Assembly: GCA_963920635.1 (NCBI GenBank)
Contig: OY987298.1
Span: 55,717,949-55,781,948, forward strand
Direction of reading: 5' to 3'
Origin: Pseudeuparius sepicola
Taxonomy: Eukaryota > Arthropoda > Insecta > Coleoptera > Anthribidae
DNA length: 64,000 bases
Position 1 is the stretch's first letter, and each line of letters opens with the position of its first letter. The notes under the pieces were generated by a model, which did not search any database, was not told the origin of the DNA, and saw nothing but the letters and a program-made list of their open reading frames with translations. Positions 11,984 through 24,689 of the stretch are shown here, piece after piece. The position numbers and the translations under genes were made by a program.

Positions 11984-13034
11984 GGGCCTACGATAAAGAC
12001 GGGCCATGGCGCACAAAAATCATGTGACCATCGTTACATATCATTTGTCACATAAGTGAAAGCGGCAGCTTGGGTTGTGAGAAGTTTTAAATGTTTAAAG
12101 TGTTTTTAAACGTCTTAGTTTATATTTTAGAAACAAGTTTGTGTCTAGTGCGCGAGTGTCCTGGTGGAGGGGAACCTCCCAGGAGTATTTGTGCCGCTCG
12201 TGTCGACGCGTGAACACTGTAAGGGGAATTCTCCCCCCGGAATGGACAGTGGACAGTGAGACAGTGAGACACAGACGGGTAAACTGCTTACGGGAGATCA
12301 ACGAGTTCAGACGGTCCGGGTGGGCGGAAGCCGTTCCCGTTGACCACGTTTGGGTTTGTGTGTTTTGTATTCACCATTCACCTTGGGCGAAATAAATCAG
12401 TGTTGTAACGTACTCAAGGATTTTCGTTGTCGACCCACGCTCTGATACGGTTCCTATTCGGCCTTCCACGCTGCCGACCAACTGGGACCTCGTTAATATT
12501 TACAGTATACTGAGGTGAGTTTTCATTTTTATTTCGTAAAAAATAACCTGAATACCAAATGGAACCCTAACCATAACAACATTTTTTGCTTTGCCTTGGG
12601 ATGAAAATTAGCGCCAAAAATGGATTCGTCAAATTCCAACTGAGATTTAATTTCTTAACCCTTAAGTATGTGTGGCTAACACATTTTTTCAAGAAAGTGA
12701 AACAATTAAAGTGGACAAATGTGTTGTGGGAGGAAAATACCTATAGAAAATATCACCTAAGCTTTTGAGAATGTGCCAAAATATTTGAGTGCAGTGCCAT
12801 TTAACTCTCAGCCCAAAACAGCTGAGGCAGGTTGAAAATTTTGAAAAAACAATTAGAGAAAGCCTGGATGCACAAAACCAATAATGTAATAGATGAAAGA
12901 AAACTCACCAAATTGTTACGAAATTTGTTTTTTTTTACTTATCTTCAAAAATGCCTTTTATTATATGGGACTAAGTTGGTCACCTGACTATGCTATTATG
13001 CGTTAGCGCCATGGATTGTCTTTATCGTTGGCCT
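11984..13034. mobile_element. ~1.05-kb TIR element with ~12-bp target duplication and GC-rich cargo
   Basis: The ends GGGCCTACGATAAAGAC and (inverted) AGGCCAACGATAAAGAC continue to CCATGGCGC, giving TIRs of about 28 bp. CGCTGTTTACGC occurs on both sides, and the uninterrupted site is present at 9,118-9,135. Long TIRs with a 9-12-bp duplication suggest a Mutator-like (MULE) element, which is an inference. The interior 12,140-12,500 is GC-rich and unlike the ends: it has an AATAAA at 12,391, a strong donor-like GAGGTGAGT at about 12,511, and no recognised protein. It could be captured host or LTR sequence. Confidence 0.75.
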
Positions 13035-13046
13035 CGCTGTTTACGC

Positions 13047-14817
13047 CAGGGACAACTGCACAATATTTTGTTGTTGACAGTGGCAGCACATAGTATTTAT
13101 TTTTGAAATTAGTAGGTAAAAATTAGTTAATTTATGTATTAGGCATTGTCAGTTTTGCCAGATGTTAAAGGTCTTGTTTTTGTAAACAAAATTTTAGTTT
13201 AGCGATTTTTTTCTCAATAAAAACAAGTCTGTGGTCAATTCCGACTAAATCAGTTTCTGATAGTCGAAATCCCCTTTTTCTATTTAAGTATGTATTAGTT
13301 CTTCAGAACATCGGGTATTTATTCTGACGCCCAGCCGGACTTTTTCTCTTATTCCCAATTTCTTTATTTCTTGGCAAAAAGCCAAGCCCAGATAAGTCGA
13401 TCCCAGTGGGCGACTAATTACGTGTCAGTCTTGTTCTCGCGCATAGACAACCGCGTGAAAGATGGATGCGGCAGAGGGTCGAGGGCCCTCTCCGTCGACC
13501 ACTCCGGCCCGGTGGAGAGGCCCTACGCCGCCAGTCCGAACCACTTGGTTGTATTTTCACTTGCTCCCATCAACAAGATAAAGTATCAGAATGGGATCCG
13601 GTTCACGACGCTGCGATTCTTTTGTTTGGAAAATAAGCGGCGATATAGTGGACGTCTCGGAAATAAGTGCCAACATTGTAACCACGTCAACAACATCCTT
13701 AAATAATTTTTTCGGGAAACCTCATTCAATATAAATATTAAAAAAAATTAATATACTTTTGTTACCCGCCACTTATAAGTCGAAACTATTGGTTGATATA
13801 CGTAATAATAAAAAAAGCACAAAGAATGGAGACGAATTAGGCCGTCAAACTAATTAAAACTGCCACAGTTCGACTTATTATTCAACTGTCAACTATCGTA
13901 GTTTCCACAAGACCTAAGTCGCAAAAACTTTTGATATGTTGTACTGTTAAGCCAGTCTACTACACCACGAGTGATAATACCAGAATAATTACGTTTGGAT
14001 CGTTGTTTGATGCGATCGGGAAAATATCCGTTTCCTCGAAATGCTTGTACAACAGGAGCAAATATGCGATGGGAGCATATTTGGACTTCCCCGTAAACTA
14101 ATATAAGTAAATTGCCGCTAAGGTATCGGGATGCGTAACCTAGAACTAACATTGAGAGGGAAATAAAGGTGTTTTGAAGGTACCTCGTTGTTCCTGTGTT
14201 TCTCTTGGGATTATCTGTACCTGCATCCACAGCCAGAAACTCGCTAACATCCCTGGCGAGCTACGAGAGGCAAGTGGGTTCTCTCGTGGTACACATAGGG
14301 CCACCCCAACCCGGTGTGACAATAGTGACAAATGTACAGCATGCCACTATGAAATTCGTAAGTACTTCAATTTGTGTAATAAAAGTTAGCGTAGTAGTTA
14401 CTAGGGTGAAAAAGCTCATCGTTTGTACCAAAGGTATAGGGATCGCGAGACGGCCCAGTTGAGACCACACCTTCCAGACAAGAGAAGGACCCAAGACCCA
14501 GATATACGAATATACCATACACAGTGTCTACCAGAAAGTTGAGCACAAATATATAGGAATTTTCTTTATTAGAAGTTTCTCAGAAAAAAAAATTCTTGAT
14601 AAAAGTTGGTGCTTGTGCTTAAACTCAAAATTCGCCGTAAAAAATTTGACATTTCTATTCGTATACATAATTTTTATTTACGTTCAACTAGCATCTTAAA
14701 AACACTTAATAACTGAAAGTTCTGCAAAGTTTATCGTTTTTTTGTGTCCAGGTACAATTCTCCTACAATTTCAAACATAACGTAGCAACTAATCTGTGGA
14801 ACAGATGTTACAAAACG
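13047..14817. other. No gene recognised
   Basis: Short frames near 13,371-13,706 and 13,889-14,520 overlap on both strands and match no family I know. Base composition at 14,170-14,520 is more balanced than its surroundings, so an unrecognised exon or old retroelement piece cannot be excluded. I saw no pair of splice sites that would frame one. Confidence 0.35.
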
Positions 14818-14819
14818 TA

Positions 14820-15455
14820 CAGGGTGTCCCATTTTGGGTGTTTTTGGGTGTTTGTCTCAAAAATCTCGGTTATTATTAAAGCTAGGGGGTTGCGGTTTTC
14901 ACGTCACTTTACTACTTTTTTGAGAGGAATTTGGTGGACCAATCAGATTTTAGATAAGTTTTATAGTTTCCGCGCATTGGCGCAGGACTGAAATTTTTTA
15001 TTTTTTGGAAACCTCTCTCCTGGCTACAACTTATATATATCGACAAATTTAATCAACTATTTTTGTAGATTTTTTTGGCGTAGAATCGAATGGAATAATT
15101 CGTTTTTTGGTAGTGTTAATAGTTTTTGAGATATGAACTATGGTTTCCATTTAAAAAAATATATAACTTTGGTTTATATCTCAAAAACTATTAACGCTAC
15201 CAAAAAACTAATTATTCCATTCGATTCTACGCCAAAAAATCTATAAAAATAGTTAATTAAATTTGTCGATATATTATAAGTTGTAGCCAGGAGAGAGGTT
15301 TCCAAAAAATCGAAAATTTCAGTCTTGCGCCAATGCGCGGAAACTATAAAACTTATCTAAAATCTGATTGGTCCACCAAATTACTCTCAAAAAAGTAGTA
15401 AATAACCGAGATTTTTGAGAAAAACACCCAATAACACCCAATATGGGACACCCTG
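14820..15455. mobile_element. 636-bp nearly complete palindrome, TA-flanked
   Basis: It begins CAGGGTGTCCCATTTTGGG, ends in its complement, and has TA at 14,818-14,819 and 15,456-15,457. The two halves (14,820-15,130; 15,150-15,455) are inverted copies almost to the centre. A transcript through it would fold into a ~300-bp hairpin. It is a non-autonomous mariner/Tc1-type element. Confidence 0.85.
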
Positions 15456-15600
15456 TACATTCCGAAATGAAGCGAAGAACAATAATCTGTATAGAAAGGG
15501 AAGGGGCACATGTAGAGTAGTCACTAAAATGTTTATGCTCATAATATTTTTTTTGTTGTGATATTTTTATTGTTGAATTATCATTGTTGCTGTATTAACA

Positions 15601-16161
15601 GTTATTTATGTACCAAGGCACTGAAGTTCAACTTTTGGTTTATTTGGTTTATTTGCCTCGGCCAGAGACCTCGGCAACTAAATTCCACACGAGTCATAAA
15701 AATAACTTCAGTGCCGAGGTACATATTATATATTTTTTTCGAAATCGGAAAAAAAAATGTTTCATTAGGCAAGAAAATAATAATAAGGGATCACCGGTTT
15801 ATGAACCGACTACGCGCGGTGTTGCTTGACTTTGACGATCGCTCTACCTAGGTCAAGTGGCAGCTTCGAACAGAAAAACCTGCTTGTTGTGCAGCCTCCA
15901 TAAAAAATCTATTGACATTCAAACCTACTAAAATATTTATACTGATAGATTACACTGTCTACGAATAGTTAAATGGGCCTTTATTAGCCGGGTTTTGAAT
16001 ATTTGGTCACAATTGACGGGCGATTGCTGGGCGTTTGACGTTTGATGTTTACATCTCGCCAAGGCCTACTTATTGAAAAAATCGTACAATAATGGGTTAC
16101 TTCACTGCCGATTTCTGAGCTTTTAATGACGATTTTGGGACACTTTACTGCCGATTTCAAG
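15601..16161 (-). repeat. R1 interspersed repeat, copy E (reverse orientation)
   Basis: Read on the minus strand it runs from TTGAAATCGGCAGTAAAGTG to CCTTGGTACATAAATAAC with all R1 landmarks. Its hairpin end is 15,601-15,730. Confidence 0.75.
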
Positions 16162-16392
16162 AAAAATATTTTTTATGTTTCACTATACCAGCTTAAGAAA
16201 CCGATGTTCCTACCGAGGTGTAAATTTTTGTTGAAGAAAGTCTTTTACTTGTGAATTTGTGTGTGGCATGCTGCGCCACTGGTAAGCCAAGGTTAGGGAG
16301 TTTCCAATCAAGGTGCCAAAATATTACGGAAAAAACACGCAAAATCATTTGGTAAACAAGAGTGTCATAATCCATTTAATTTTTAATTGGGT

Positions 16393-16965
16393 TTTATATC
16401 AGGCAAAATCAAATTTCTAAGTCAAAAATATGTGAACATTCTTTTAATAACAATCATACGATATTGTGGGATAGGTCCAAACCAATTCTCAAAGAAGAAG
16501 TAGGAAATAGACGAAAAATTAAATAATCTGCATTTATTCTAGGAAATACGGACAATTGTGTTGCTGAATGTCCAGTGGAATTCAGTAAAATATTATTGCC
16601 ACTTATTCAAAGAGAAGTTAGTATAGATAATTAGATAGAACACAGGGTACAATATCAGACAGGTGGCTAGGCTATTGTTTCTGTTGTCATGACATTTAAA
16701 CCTGAAATTTATTGATCTGTGACTTCACTTTGACGTGGCATGATCTTTGAGAAAGGAGGAAGATTTATTCTCCGAAAGCTCAGAAAACAAATTTGTTGAA
16801 GTTATTTTTTGAGTTACACGTTTAAAGTTTAGTTCATTCACTTTTAAGAATTTATGATCTTTCCAGGCAACTTGAAAAAGTTGTCTTTCGATCAGTTTGG
16901 TGGCGAAAAACCCAATTAAATATTAAATGGATCTGTTTGTGCCACAAATAAATTTTAGAAAATAT
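16393..16965 (+). pseudogene. Penelope-like element 3' fragment (GIY-YIG C-terminus plus 3' UTR)
   Basis: The coding part reads as the end of a GIY-YIG endonuclease domain, with N-QISKSKICEHSFNNN-like and LWDRSKPILKEE-like segments matching the better copy at 61,684-62,068. The catalytic GIY-YIG start is missing, and a stop falls at about 16,524 where the other copies read on. In intact Penelope-like elements this domain cuts target DNA after a reverse transcriptase; no reverse transcriptase is present. From about 16,640 the 3' UTR follows and matches 63,258-63,590 and 44,580-44,780. The fragment is 5'-truncated and dead. Confidence 0.8.
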
Positions 16966-17354
16966 CTAGAGTGTCATATTTTAGGCTTGTTGCATTCTTT
17001 CCTTATGAAATTTTGATTTTAATATCAAGACGGCATCGGGATTGTCAACGAGAACAAGAAATCCACACATTTTACCCAACGTTTTTGTTTAGTATTTGAG
17101 AAAAAAGTGCAACGAACAAAAAAAATAAATACCTATAGGGGTTCGTGCGGTGCCCGTTATTCCCTGAATGGCTATCGGCGATCGCTGATTTGTTCTATTT
17201 GAATATCATGAAGCAATGTTTTGTTTATTTTTGTCGTTGCAGTTCCAATATTTATTTTTAGTTTCGGACCTAGATTACTCTTATTTTACGTTTTCTGTTG
17301 AAATACAATGTTTCGCATATTTCACCCTGACACATCCCTATAATAGATAACTCA

Positions 17355-19377
17355 TAGACCGTCAGATAGTGACTGATTTAGGTAGGTATCCCATTTTCGA
17401 ATACAAGCCTCGAAGAAGGTTGAAAAGTACAACGATGTTGAGTAGAATGAAGGGAAATTTAAGAGTGGCCCCTGGGGATATCATATGGAAAATTTGATTT
17501 TCCTTAACAGAAATAAAAGATGTCTGTTGTCAATATTTTCACGCAAGCTGTGTTCACCAAATAATTAGTTAATAGAACCTGGCTTCGCAAAACCAAAGGC
17601 TTGAGTGTTACAGGTGGCTAAAGGGTTGAAATAAAGGCGTAATCATAAAAAGACATATTATATACAGTGTGGCCATTTTAGTGTGCAACATATGGGAATT
17701 TTTTTTATTAATTGCACAACCAAAATACAAATATTGCCGAAAGTTGGTGCATGTTCGATAATCATATTAGGTGCCCTTAGAATGGTTGCAAGTCACACAG
17801 CATACAGGGTAGGTCAAAAAATATAAAAATTGTTCAAGAGTAAAGTACCCTTATTTCAAAGAATTCAGCAAAATGTTATTAAGAAAAGTTGTTTAGAATT
17901 AAAAGTTATGCCTAAATACCAAAATATGGCCTCCTAAGAAAAAAAAAATATTTTTTTGAAAAACATTAATAATTTTCTAAAAATATATATTTTTTAATAT
18001 TCCCCCTAAACACTTTCATAAATTAATCAAAATCAAATTAATTTCTCATAACTTTGTTCAAATTCAAGCATATTTGTAAAATTAACTTAGATTTTTAGTT
18101 TTTTTAGGGAATCACAAACTTGATGTTTGTTGAAACGATATTAAACACAACTTTAAAATTTCGCAAAAATTCTTATGAACAAGGTAAAACATTAGTAATG
18201 ATAATGTGTCTATTAAAAAACTCTCATTTAAGGTGCAAAATTTTTATTTTAAATGTTTAATAAGAACTGTGGAAATTCATCGACGAAAAATTTTTTTTTC
18301 TTAGGAGGCTATGTTTTGTTATTTAGGCATAGCTTTTAATTCTAAACAACTTAACAAAAAGTATCTCTTAGTATTTTTTCATATTCTCAGCCGTTTTTTA
18401 ATTATTTTCAAAGAACGCCAATGCTGCAATAAAAAAGTCATTTTAAGAATAAATCTAACAATCTGTGGATGTCAATTAAACTTGGCATTATTTAAATCAT
18501 TTGGCTGCCAACTTTGCACCTTAGTATCAATATTTTGAAAAATTATATTTTCATTTGAAGAATTGACTGATATGCACTTTTGCTATGGATTTGCGAATGG
18601 CAATAATAAACATGCGGAAACGCATAGTTGCGTGTATTGAAAGAGACGGCGGTCATTTCGAACATTTAATAATTAAATTTTCTAATAGCAATACGTTTCT
18701 TTTATTATTGTTTTTGCTTTTGTATTTTGTTAAATAAAGTTTAATTGACATCCACAGATTGCTAGATTTATTCTTAAAGTGACTATTGTTCATTGCAGCG
18801 TTGCCGTTCTTAAAAAATAATTAAGAAACGGCTGCGAATATGAAAAAATACTAAGAGATACTTTTTGTTAACCATTCTATTCACCACTCAAAACAAATAA
18901 AAACAATGCGATTATACAGGGTATTCATAATTTTCTAAACTAATTAATTTTACTAACACCCTGTATCTCCGCAACTGGGAGCCTCAGAAGCTTCATGTCA
19001 ACCTTAAGTTTGACGTCTCATCTGCTCATGTGACACGCCAAGTTTGAAGAAAATATCTCGTATACTTCTAGAAATACTAAGAAATATGTGTATTTTTCTC
19101 CAAACTTCTACGCTCTGTATAAAAAAAACTATGGCCCGTAGGAGAAAAAAAATATATGAAGAAGTGCCCTTATTTTGACTCCAAGAATACGTGGTTTCAT
19201 TTTTGACCATCAGTTTAGTTACACCCTGTATAGGAAAATCGAATTTTCCATATGTTATCCCCAGGGACCACTTGTAAATTTCCCTTTATTCTACTCAACA
19301 TCGATGTACTTTTAAACCCTCTTCGAGGCTTGTATGCGAAAATGGGGCACCTAAATCTGTCACTATCTGACGGTCTA
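17355..19377. mobile_element. ~2.0-kb TIR element with ~150-bp TIRs and nested palindromes
   Basis: TAGACCGTCAGATAGTGAC at 17,355 is mirrored at the right end (19,377). The arms continue inverted for about 150 bp (17,355-17,507; 19,233-19,377). TCA flanks both sides, but a TA target just inside is equally possible. The interior holds inverted blocks such as 17,840-17,940 against 18,300-18,365 and 18,360-18,490 against 18,735-18,872. Lone CAGGGT-type ends at 17,805, 18,917 and 19,222 suggest further nested elements. No transposase was recognised. Confidence 0.65.
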
Positions 19378-20654
19378 TCAGGAGTTTCAGGGGAATCCTT
19401 TCAAATATGATAGAGATGTAGAGGTTTCCATTTGTACTAACTGTGGAAATTTCCGTCCTAATGCTTTCAGGAGAAACGATTATTGTCTGCCGAAAAATTT
19501 CCTAAACCCAGATGAACAGTGTTCAATAAAAAGGACTCCATTCGTCATCCACTCAGTATCCTCTAATACATTGCAATAAACAATAATGTGAACCTTGCGT
19601 GAATTAATTTAGGGAATAGAAACTATAAAGCCTCTACATATCCATTACATTAAAAAAGGAAGTTGGTTAAATACGGGGCTGAAGAGACTTTCCGCGCCTT
19701 TGAAGAACATCCTAGATCCACATCTGATGGTTGTTTGCCACTAAAAAGAACTAAATGTTTGACTACCTCCTCTAAGTACCTACATAAAATGTAATTGTTG
19801 TAAAAATGTGAGAAATGTTTCTTTCAAATAGGAATTAAGCAGACTCAAAAGTATGTGTGTGCATACATTTAGCATTTTATGCGAAATATTGTGGGATAAG
19901 CAAAAAAAACAAATCATATTGCTGCTATATAACAGGGCGGCCCCCAGTTCACATTAACTGATGGTTTGTTTACGCTTTTATATATGGAATGGGATGTAAT
20001 TTTATTCCTTTTTGTGGCATTTTGCGTATATCGTTTTTACCACTCCATACACAGATGCGTGCCGAATTTGGTTACACAGTCCATGATTAATGTGTGTAAA
20101 ATGGAGACTAACCTATCGCGCAACTTTAACGCAGTGCATGGCACGCGACATGTCGGAATATGTGGAAAAATCGACTAATTGCAAAAAATTGATGTATAGT
20201 AGCAAGCAGGGTGGCTGGGAGAATCCCCATTTCGTCCCAAACGCCACTTAAATCGAACAATTTCGTGAAAATGGAGGGAAAATTATTATGGACGCAAAAC
20301 GTAAAAGGTTTTTGAGGGTATGTTCCCCATATCTCGGTGATCGAATTTTGCACGAGCAGGGGACGAAGAGGGGATATATTTCGGTTTTCCCCTTTTTAAT
20401 TTGCATTCTGCTATCGAAATCCATTATAGAAAACCGATTAGGTTGATGCGTAAAGTCAAATTTGTGGAAGCAGTGTTGGGAAATCTATAGCCCGATTTAA
20501 ATACGTTTTATACAAATGGGTAATTTATAATCTATTAATTGTAGGTAATAATATTGCCACTTCATAATAACTGTTTTTACCCACATTAATCTTAAAGTTG
20601 GTATTCCCTTGATCTTTTTTTTTTGGAGCTTAGAAGTAAACTTATAAATTTTCT
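19378..20654. other. No gene seen
   Basis: Mixed-composition sequence with only short frames and no recognised protein, RNA or inverted structure. Confidence 0.4.
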
Positions 20655-21290
20655 AAAAATTAAGCCTGCCATAATATACCAGCGCATTTTGCGACCTAAA
20701 AAATGAAAAAGTTCCTGTAAACATGGACTCCAAAATGCCCTCTAAGGGGGCTATAGCCCCCGAAATGGACACTTTGGCAAACGGTTTTTTTCTAAATATT
20801 TCGAGAATGAGTAAAGATATGAAAATTTGGTATGGGATTTGGCATTTAAGGTGGTTAACATAGTTGGCATTTTTCATCATAGGCGTCCTGAATGGGGAGG
20901 GGTCAAGAAGTTAAAAATGCTCCAATTTTTTGTGTGCTTTTTTCATGATTTCTTCTCCCAGGTATGTCACATACCCAATTTCAAAATTTTATCTTTGCCC
21001 ATTCTCGAAATATTTTGAAAAAACCGTTTGCCAAAGTGTCTATTTCGGGAGCCACAGCCATCTTAGGGGGCATTTTTGAGGCATATGATGAAGAATGTCA
21101 AACTATCTTTACCTTGTTAAATGTCAAGTCTAACAGATACATCAAGTACCAAATTTCAGAATTTTATCTATATACACTCTGGAAATATTTTAGAAAAAAC
21201 CGTTTGCCAAATTGTCCATTTCGGGTGATATAGCCCCCCCCGGTGGGGGGGGGGGGCATTTTTGAGGCCGTGTTTACAGGAACTTTTTTA
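20655..21290. repeat. Inverted repeat of the AGCCTGCCATAAT family, diverged
   Basis: The left side (AGCCTGCCATAAT, GAAAAAGTTCCT, ACATGG, GGGGGCTATAGCCCCCGAAATGG in pieces) is mirrored by the right side around 21,030-21,290 and matches the larger copy at 30,120-31,545. Terminal CAGGGTG sequences are missing, so the copy is truncated at its ends. A run of G at 21,246-21,256 is included. Confidence 0.65.
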
Positions 21291-22387
21291 ATTAATCTTA
21301 AATAGAGTCTTTGGGCGACGCATTTGGCAATAAGAGCAAGAGGTTTGATTAAGAGATTCAACACTTTTTCGGATTTTTAAAGAGGTGGCGTCTAAAGATG
21401 TTAAGCTTTTTTCTCGAGATAAATCTGATCGTTTTGATGTGTCGTTCTCTACCTAAAAATTATTCTGAAAATGTATGTATCCGGTGCCCCCGAAAAATCG
21501 AGAAATAAGAAAAAAACACGAAATTTTCAATGGTTCCGGGACTTTCCGTCGATTTCGCTAATTTTATACAGCGGTCCCGTTTGTCGGAAGTGGAAAATCG
21601 GGAGTTGGGAAATTTTATTGGATATCGGATATCGGAAGTTTTCCGTGGGAGATTTTTTCTTCGAATAATGTGAATATCTTGGAAACTACTTGTTTTTTTT
21701 TTTCATGTAAATTGAGTTATTTTTACGAGAGAAAGAAAATAAAAAACGAGAAATCGGATTTACGCCATTACCTCAAATTCAAATCAAAATTTTAGGTTAT
21801 GCTGAAAAATGCCCTTTACGAAAGTTGTATATTCATCTACAACTTTTCTGTAGGACATTTACGCTAGGAGGTCACGTTTTGCCGAAAATCGCAAAAAAAC
21901 CGTTGAAACCCCCAAACAGCACTCCCATTTCACCATTTCGACTGATGTCCTGTTTAATTTTTGTTTTTTTCTCTTTGTTTTGACCTTAACTAAATTTTAT
22001 GGCTGGTCCTTGCCTGTTAATACTTTTATTTTGCAAAAATGTGTTGGCACTAATCTAAAACGGTTCAGTCCATTTAATTTTTTTATTAAACTGTTTTGTT
22101 TTACGAAAAATTAACTGAAACACTTGCTCCATGGGTAAATTCTAAAGTAAGAAAAATATATTGTTTGGTGAAAACAAAAATAACTTCTGGAACCACCACA
22201 TGCTTGTAAAAAATAATTTGGGTTGGTTTTAAAATGTTTCTTTACGAATGAACAAGTGGAATTAGACATGAACATAAACATACCAGGTGAACCATCGTAA
22301 TATTAATACTGTTAGTTAGAGAGGTCACAAAAACTGTATTTTGGTGTAAAATTTCAGGTCTTAATCTTAATTTTCAAGCCTACCATG
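21291..22387. other. No gene seen
   Basis: AT-rich sequence with short chance frames. I found no recognisable element boundary. Confidence 0.4.
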
Positions 22388-22829
22388 ACTGACTACGTCA
22401 TTGGATTCGTGACCATCCAAAATAGGTTTGTACCAAGTTCCGCTAAAACAATTGTTGAAAATATTGGGATAAAAGCTATATTGATAATTTATTAATCTGA
22501 CTTCCCCATAAAAAGTTTATTTTTCGCACAAAAAACTGTCGTTATTCAAAACATTTCATCAGTCATGTACACACATTAACTGCACATTATATTTTATGTG
22601 AAAAACTTGATAACAATTATCGTAACTTGACTGTCGAAATGTTTACAATCGCTATAGTTTTTTGTGTTTAAGCAGTAAAAATAAAAATTGGTGGTAATCC
22701 TACGAAAAATAAAGTCACATTAAAAAATTGTCAAAAATGTTATGCACTATTTTTAACAATGGTTATTTTTTAACGAATTAACGAATCTTGGTCATTTTAG
22801 ACAGTCCCGAATCCAATGACGTAGTCAGT
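22388..22829. repeat. 442-bp TIR-bounded repeat
   Basis: ACTGACTACGTCATTGGATT at the left end is perfectly mirrored at 22,808-22,829 (22-bp TIR). No target duplication is evident, and the interior is AT-rich and non-coding. It is probably a MITE. Confidence 0.6.
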
Positions 22830-22842
22830 TTTGTATAATATA

Positions 22843-23689
22843 CAGTGTGTCCCAGGATTAGCGAATTTATAGGTGTAAATGACAAAAAAAATCCGAGTTG
22901 AAAATTGAGCTTCTGTGGCTCCGCCCTGCTTAGTTTGAAACTAATTTTTGACATAATTTTACATTCGAAAAATCAAGTACGCCTTGGAAATTTTGAAAAT
23001 ACTGATTTTGTACACTAGTAAAGTGTCCCGTCTGCAGCTTTTACGACAAAAAGTTATTAAAAAAAGTTGTTCAGAATAAAAAACTGAGTGTGTAAAATTT
23101 CAAAATCCAAGGCCCTCTTTGATTTTTGTCCCCTTTTTATTAGAAAAGTGGGAAAAAGTGACCTTTTGGTAAAATATATTACAAAATATTATTAAAGAAA
23201 GTTGTTCAGAATTGAAAATTGTATGCTACATATGCTTAATTTAGTTAATAATCGGCTACATTAATTTTTTGACTGTTATTTTATTAGGTGTGCTTGGTTT
23301 TTCTATTGTCTGTGTAGGTAGAGTTACTGTCAAAGTTATTTTAATGCATAGGTACACAATTTTCAATTGTGAACAACTTTCTTTAATAATATTTTTTAAT
23401 ATCTTTTACCCAAACCTCACTTTTGCCCACTTTTCCAATAAAAAAAGACAAAAATAAAACGAGGCCTATGATTTTGAAATTTTGCACAGATACTCAGTTT
23501 TTCATTCTGAACAACTTTCTTTAATAACATTTTGTCGTAAAAGCTACAGAAGGGGCATTTTACAAGTGTACAAAATCAGTATTTTCAAAGTTTCCAAGGC
23601 GTACTTGATTTTTCGAAAGTAAAATTATGTCAAAAATTAATTTTTTTTTGTCATTTACACCTATAAATTCGCTAATCCTGGGACACACT
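22843..23689. mobile_element. 847-bp TA-flanked palindromic element
   Basis: It begins CAGTGTGTCCCAGGATTAG and ends in the complement (GGGACACACTA, last base changed), next to TA. The arms are inverted for most of their length, for example TTCAGAATnAAAAACTGAGT-like blocks at about 23,070 and 23,490. This is a mariner/Tc1-type non-autonomous element. It begins 13 bases after the preceding TIR repeat ends. Confidence 0.8.
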
Positions 23690-24681
23690 ATATAATAACT
23701 CATTTATTGTTTAATTAAAAATTACTTCATAGAAATCCTCCAAGGGTTCAATTTAACCCCTGATTAAAATTTGTGTAGGTACTAATCTCAGGATCTGTAT
23801 AGTCTAAATTTTAAATTTGCGTAGGTGCACTCGCTAGTAAGCGATTTTACAAAACTCAATCTTTAAGGGGGTGAACTGGGAAGGAATTCTCAGGAACTAT
23901 ATATAAAGCCTACAAACTTTGATTAAATTTTCAAGTGCGCAGGCATCGGCTAGTACCTACCTAATATGGCAAATCCATCGTGTATAAGGCCCTGATTCGT
24001 AACTCTTGGAGTTGAAGAAAAATGGATTCAAGTGAAAGTGTTCGAAGCGACTCTAGTTTTTCGCTCTTAAAAATATACCATACCCCCATCATAGAAAAGT
24101 TCTTGGCAAACCGCTCCTCGGCTCGGCTGATGGTGGCAATTTATCGCGGCATTATTTTGCCGAGGGTTCGCCGAGAAGAACGGAAACGACCACATTACGC
24201 CATAGTAAAACAATATCATATATTCACCGGCGCAGATAAGGGAGAGTTTGAGGTGGCGCTTAATACAGTGGAAACAAATAAATAACACCAAGAGCAGTTG
24301 TTTGCGTTGGTGCCAAGACCCTAGAATTCCCCAATCGGCCGGAAAGTTTCTTTCGGATAACAAGAGCCGTATAGCGTGTAAGGGCACCATGTCTGATTTG
24401 TGGGATAAGGGGAATTTGACCTTCATAATTATTATGTTATTAATAATGTTACTTAACTTGGTGCCAGATCAATGTGTTTTCTTCTTCTAGGTAATTTTGA
24501 CATGTACCTAAAGTGACATCCTTCTCCTTCTAAACCGAAGCAAGTGTTAAAGCGTCCTATTTTGCATAACTAATTACATAAAGTATACTATTACGTAAAG
24601 TGACGTAACTAGTTACACCAGATACATAACATATTTTTTCTACTCCTATGCTAGTAACATACCTATTAAGTGTCGGTTTAG
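23690..24681. other. No gene recognised
   Basis: A frame at 24,022-24,285 (plus) is overlapped by a longer one on the opposite strand (24,067-24,426). Neither resembles a protein I know. Composition here is more balanced than the surroundings, so an old coding remnant is possible but unsupported. Confidence 0.3.
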
Positions 24682-24689
24682 GTTATAAG

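Noticed and set aside
12141..12515. First exon and promoter of a host gene, or a solo LTR
   Set aside because: It lies inside a well-bounded TIR element with an empty site nearby. It may derive from such a sequence, but I cannot show that it works as one here.
14174..14518. Balanced-composition frames considered as exons
   Set aside because: Frames overlap on both strands, none resembles a known domain, and no acceptor-donor pair frames them.
24022..24490. Overlapping frames on both strands (87 and 119 residues)
   Set aside because: No recognisable domain, no splice-site support, and open on both strands, which fits composition rather than coding.
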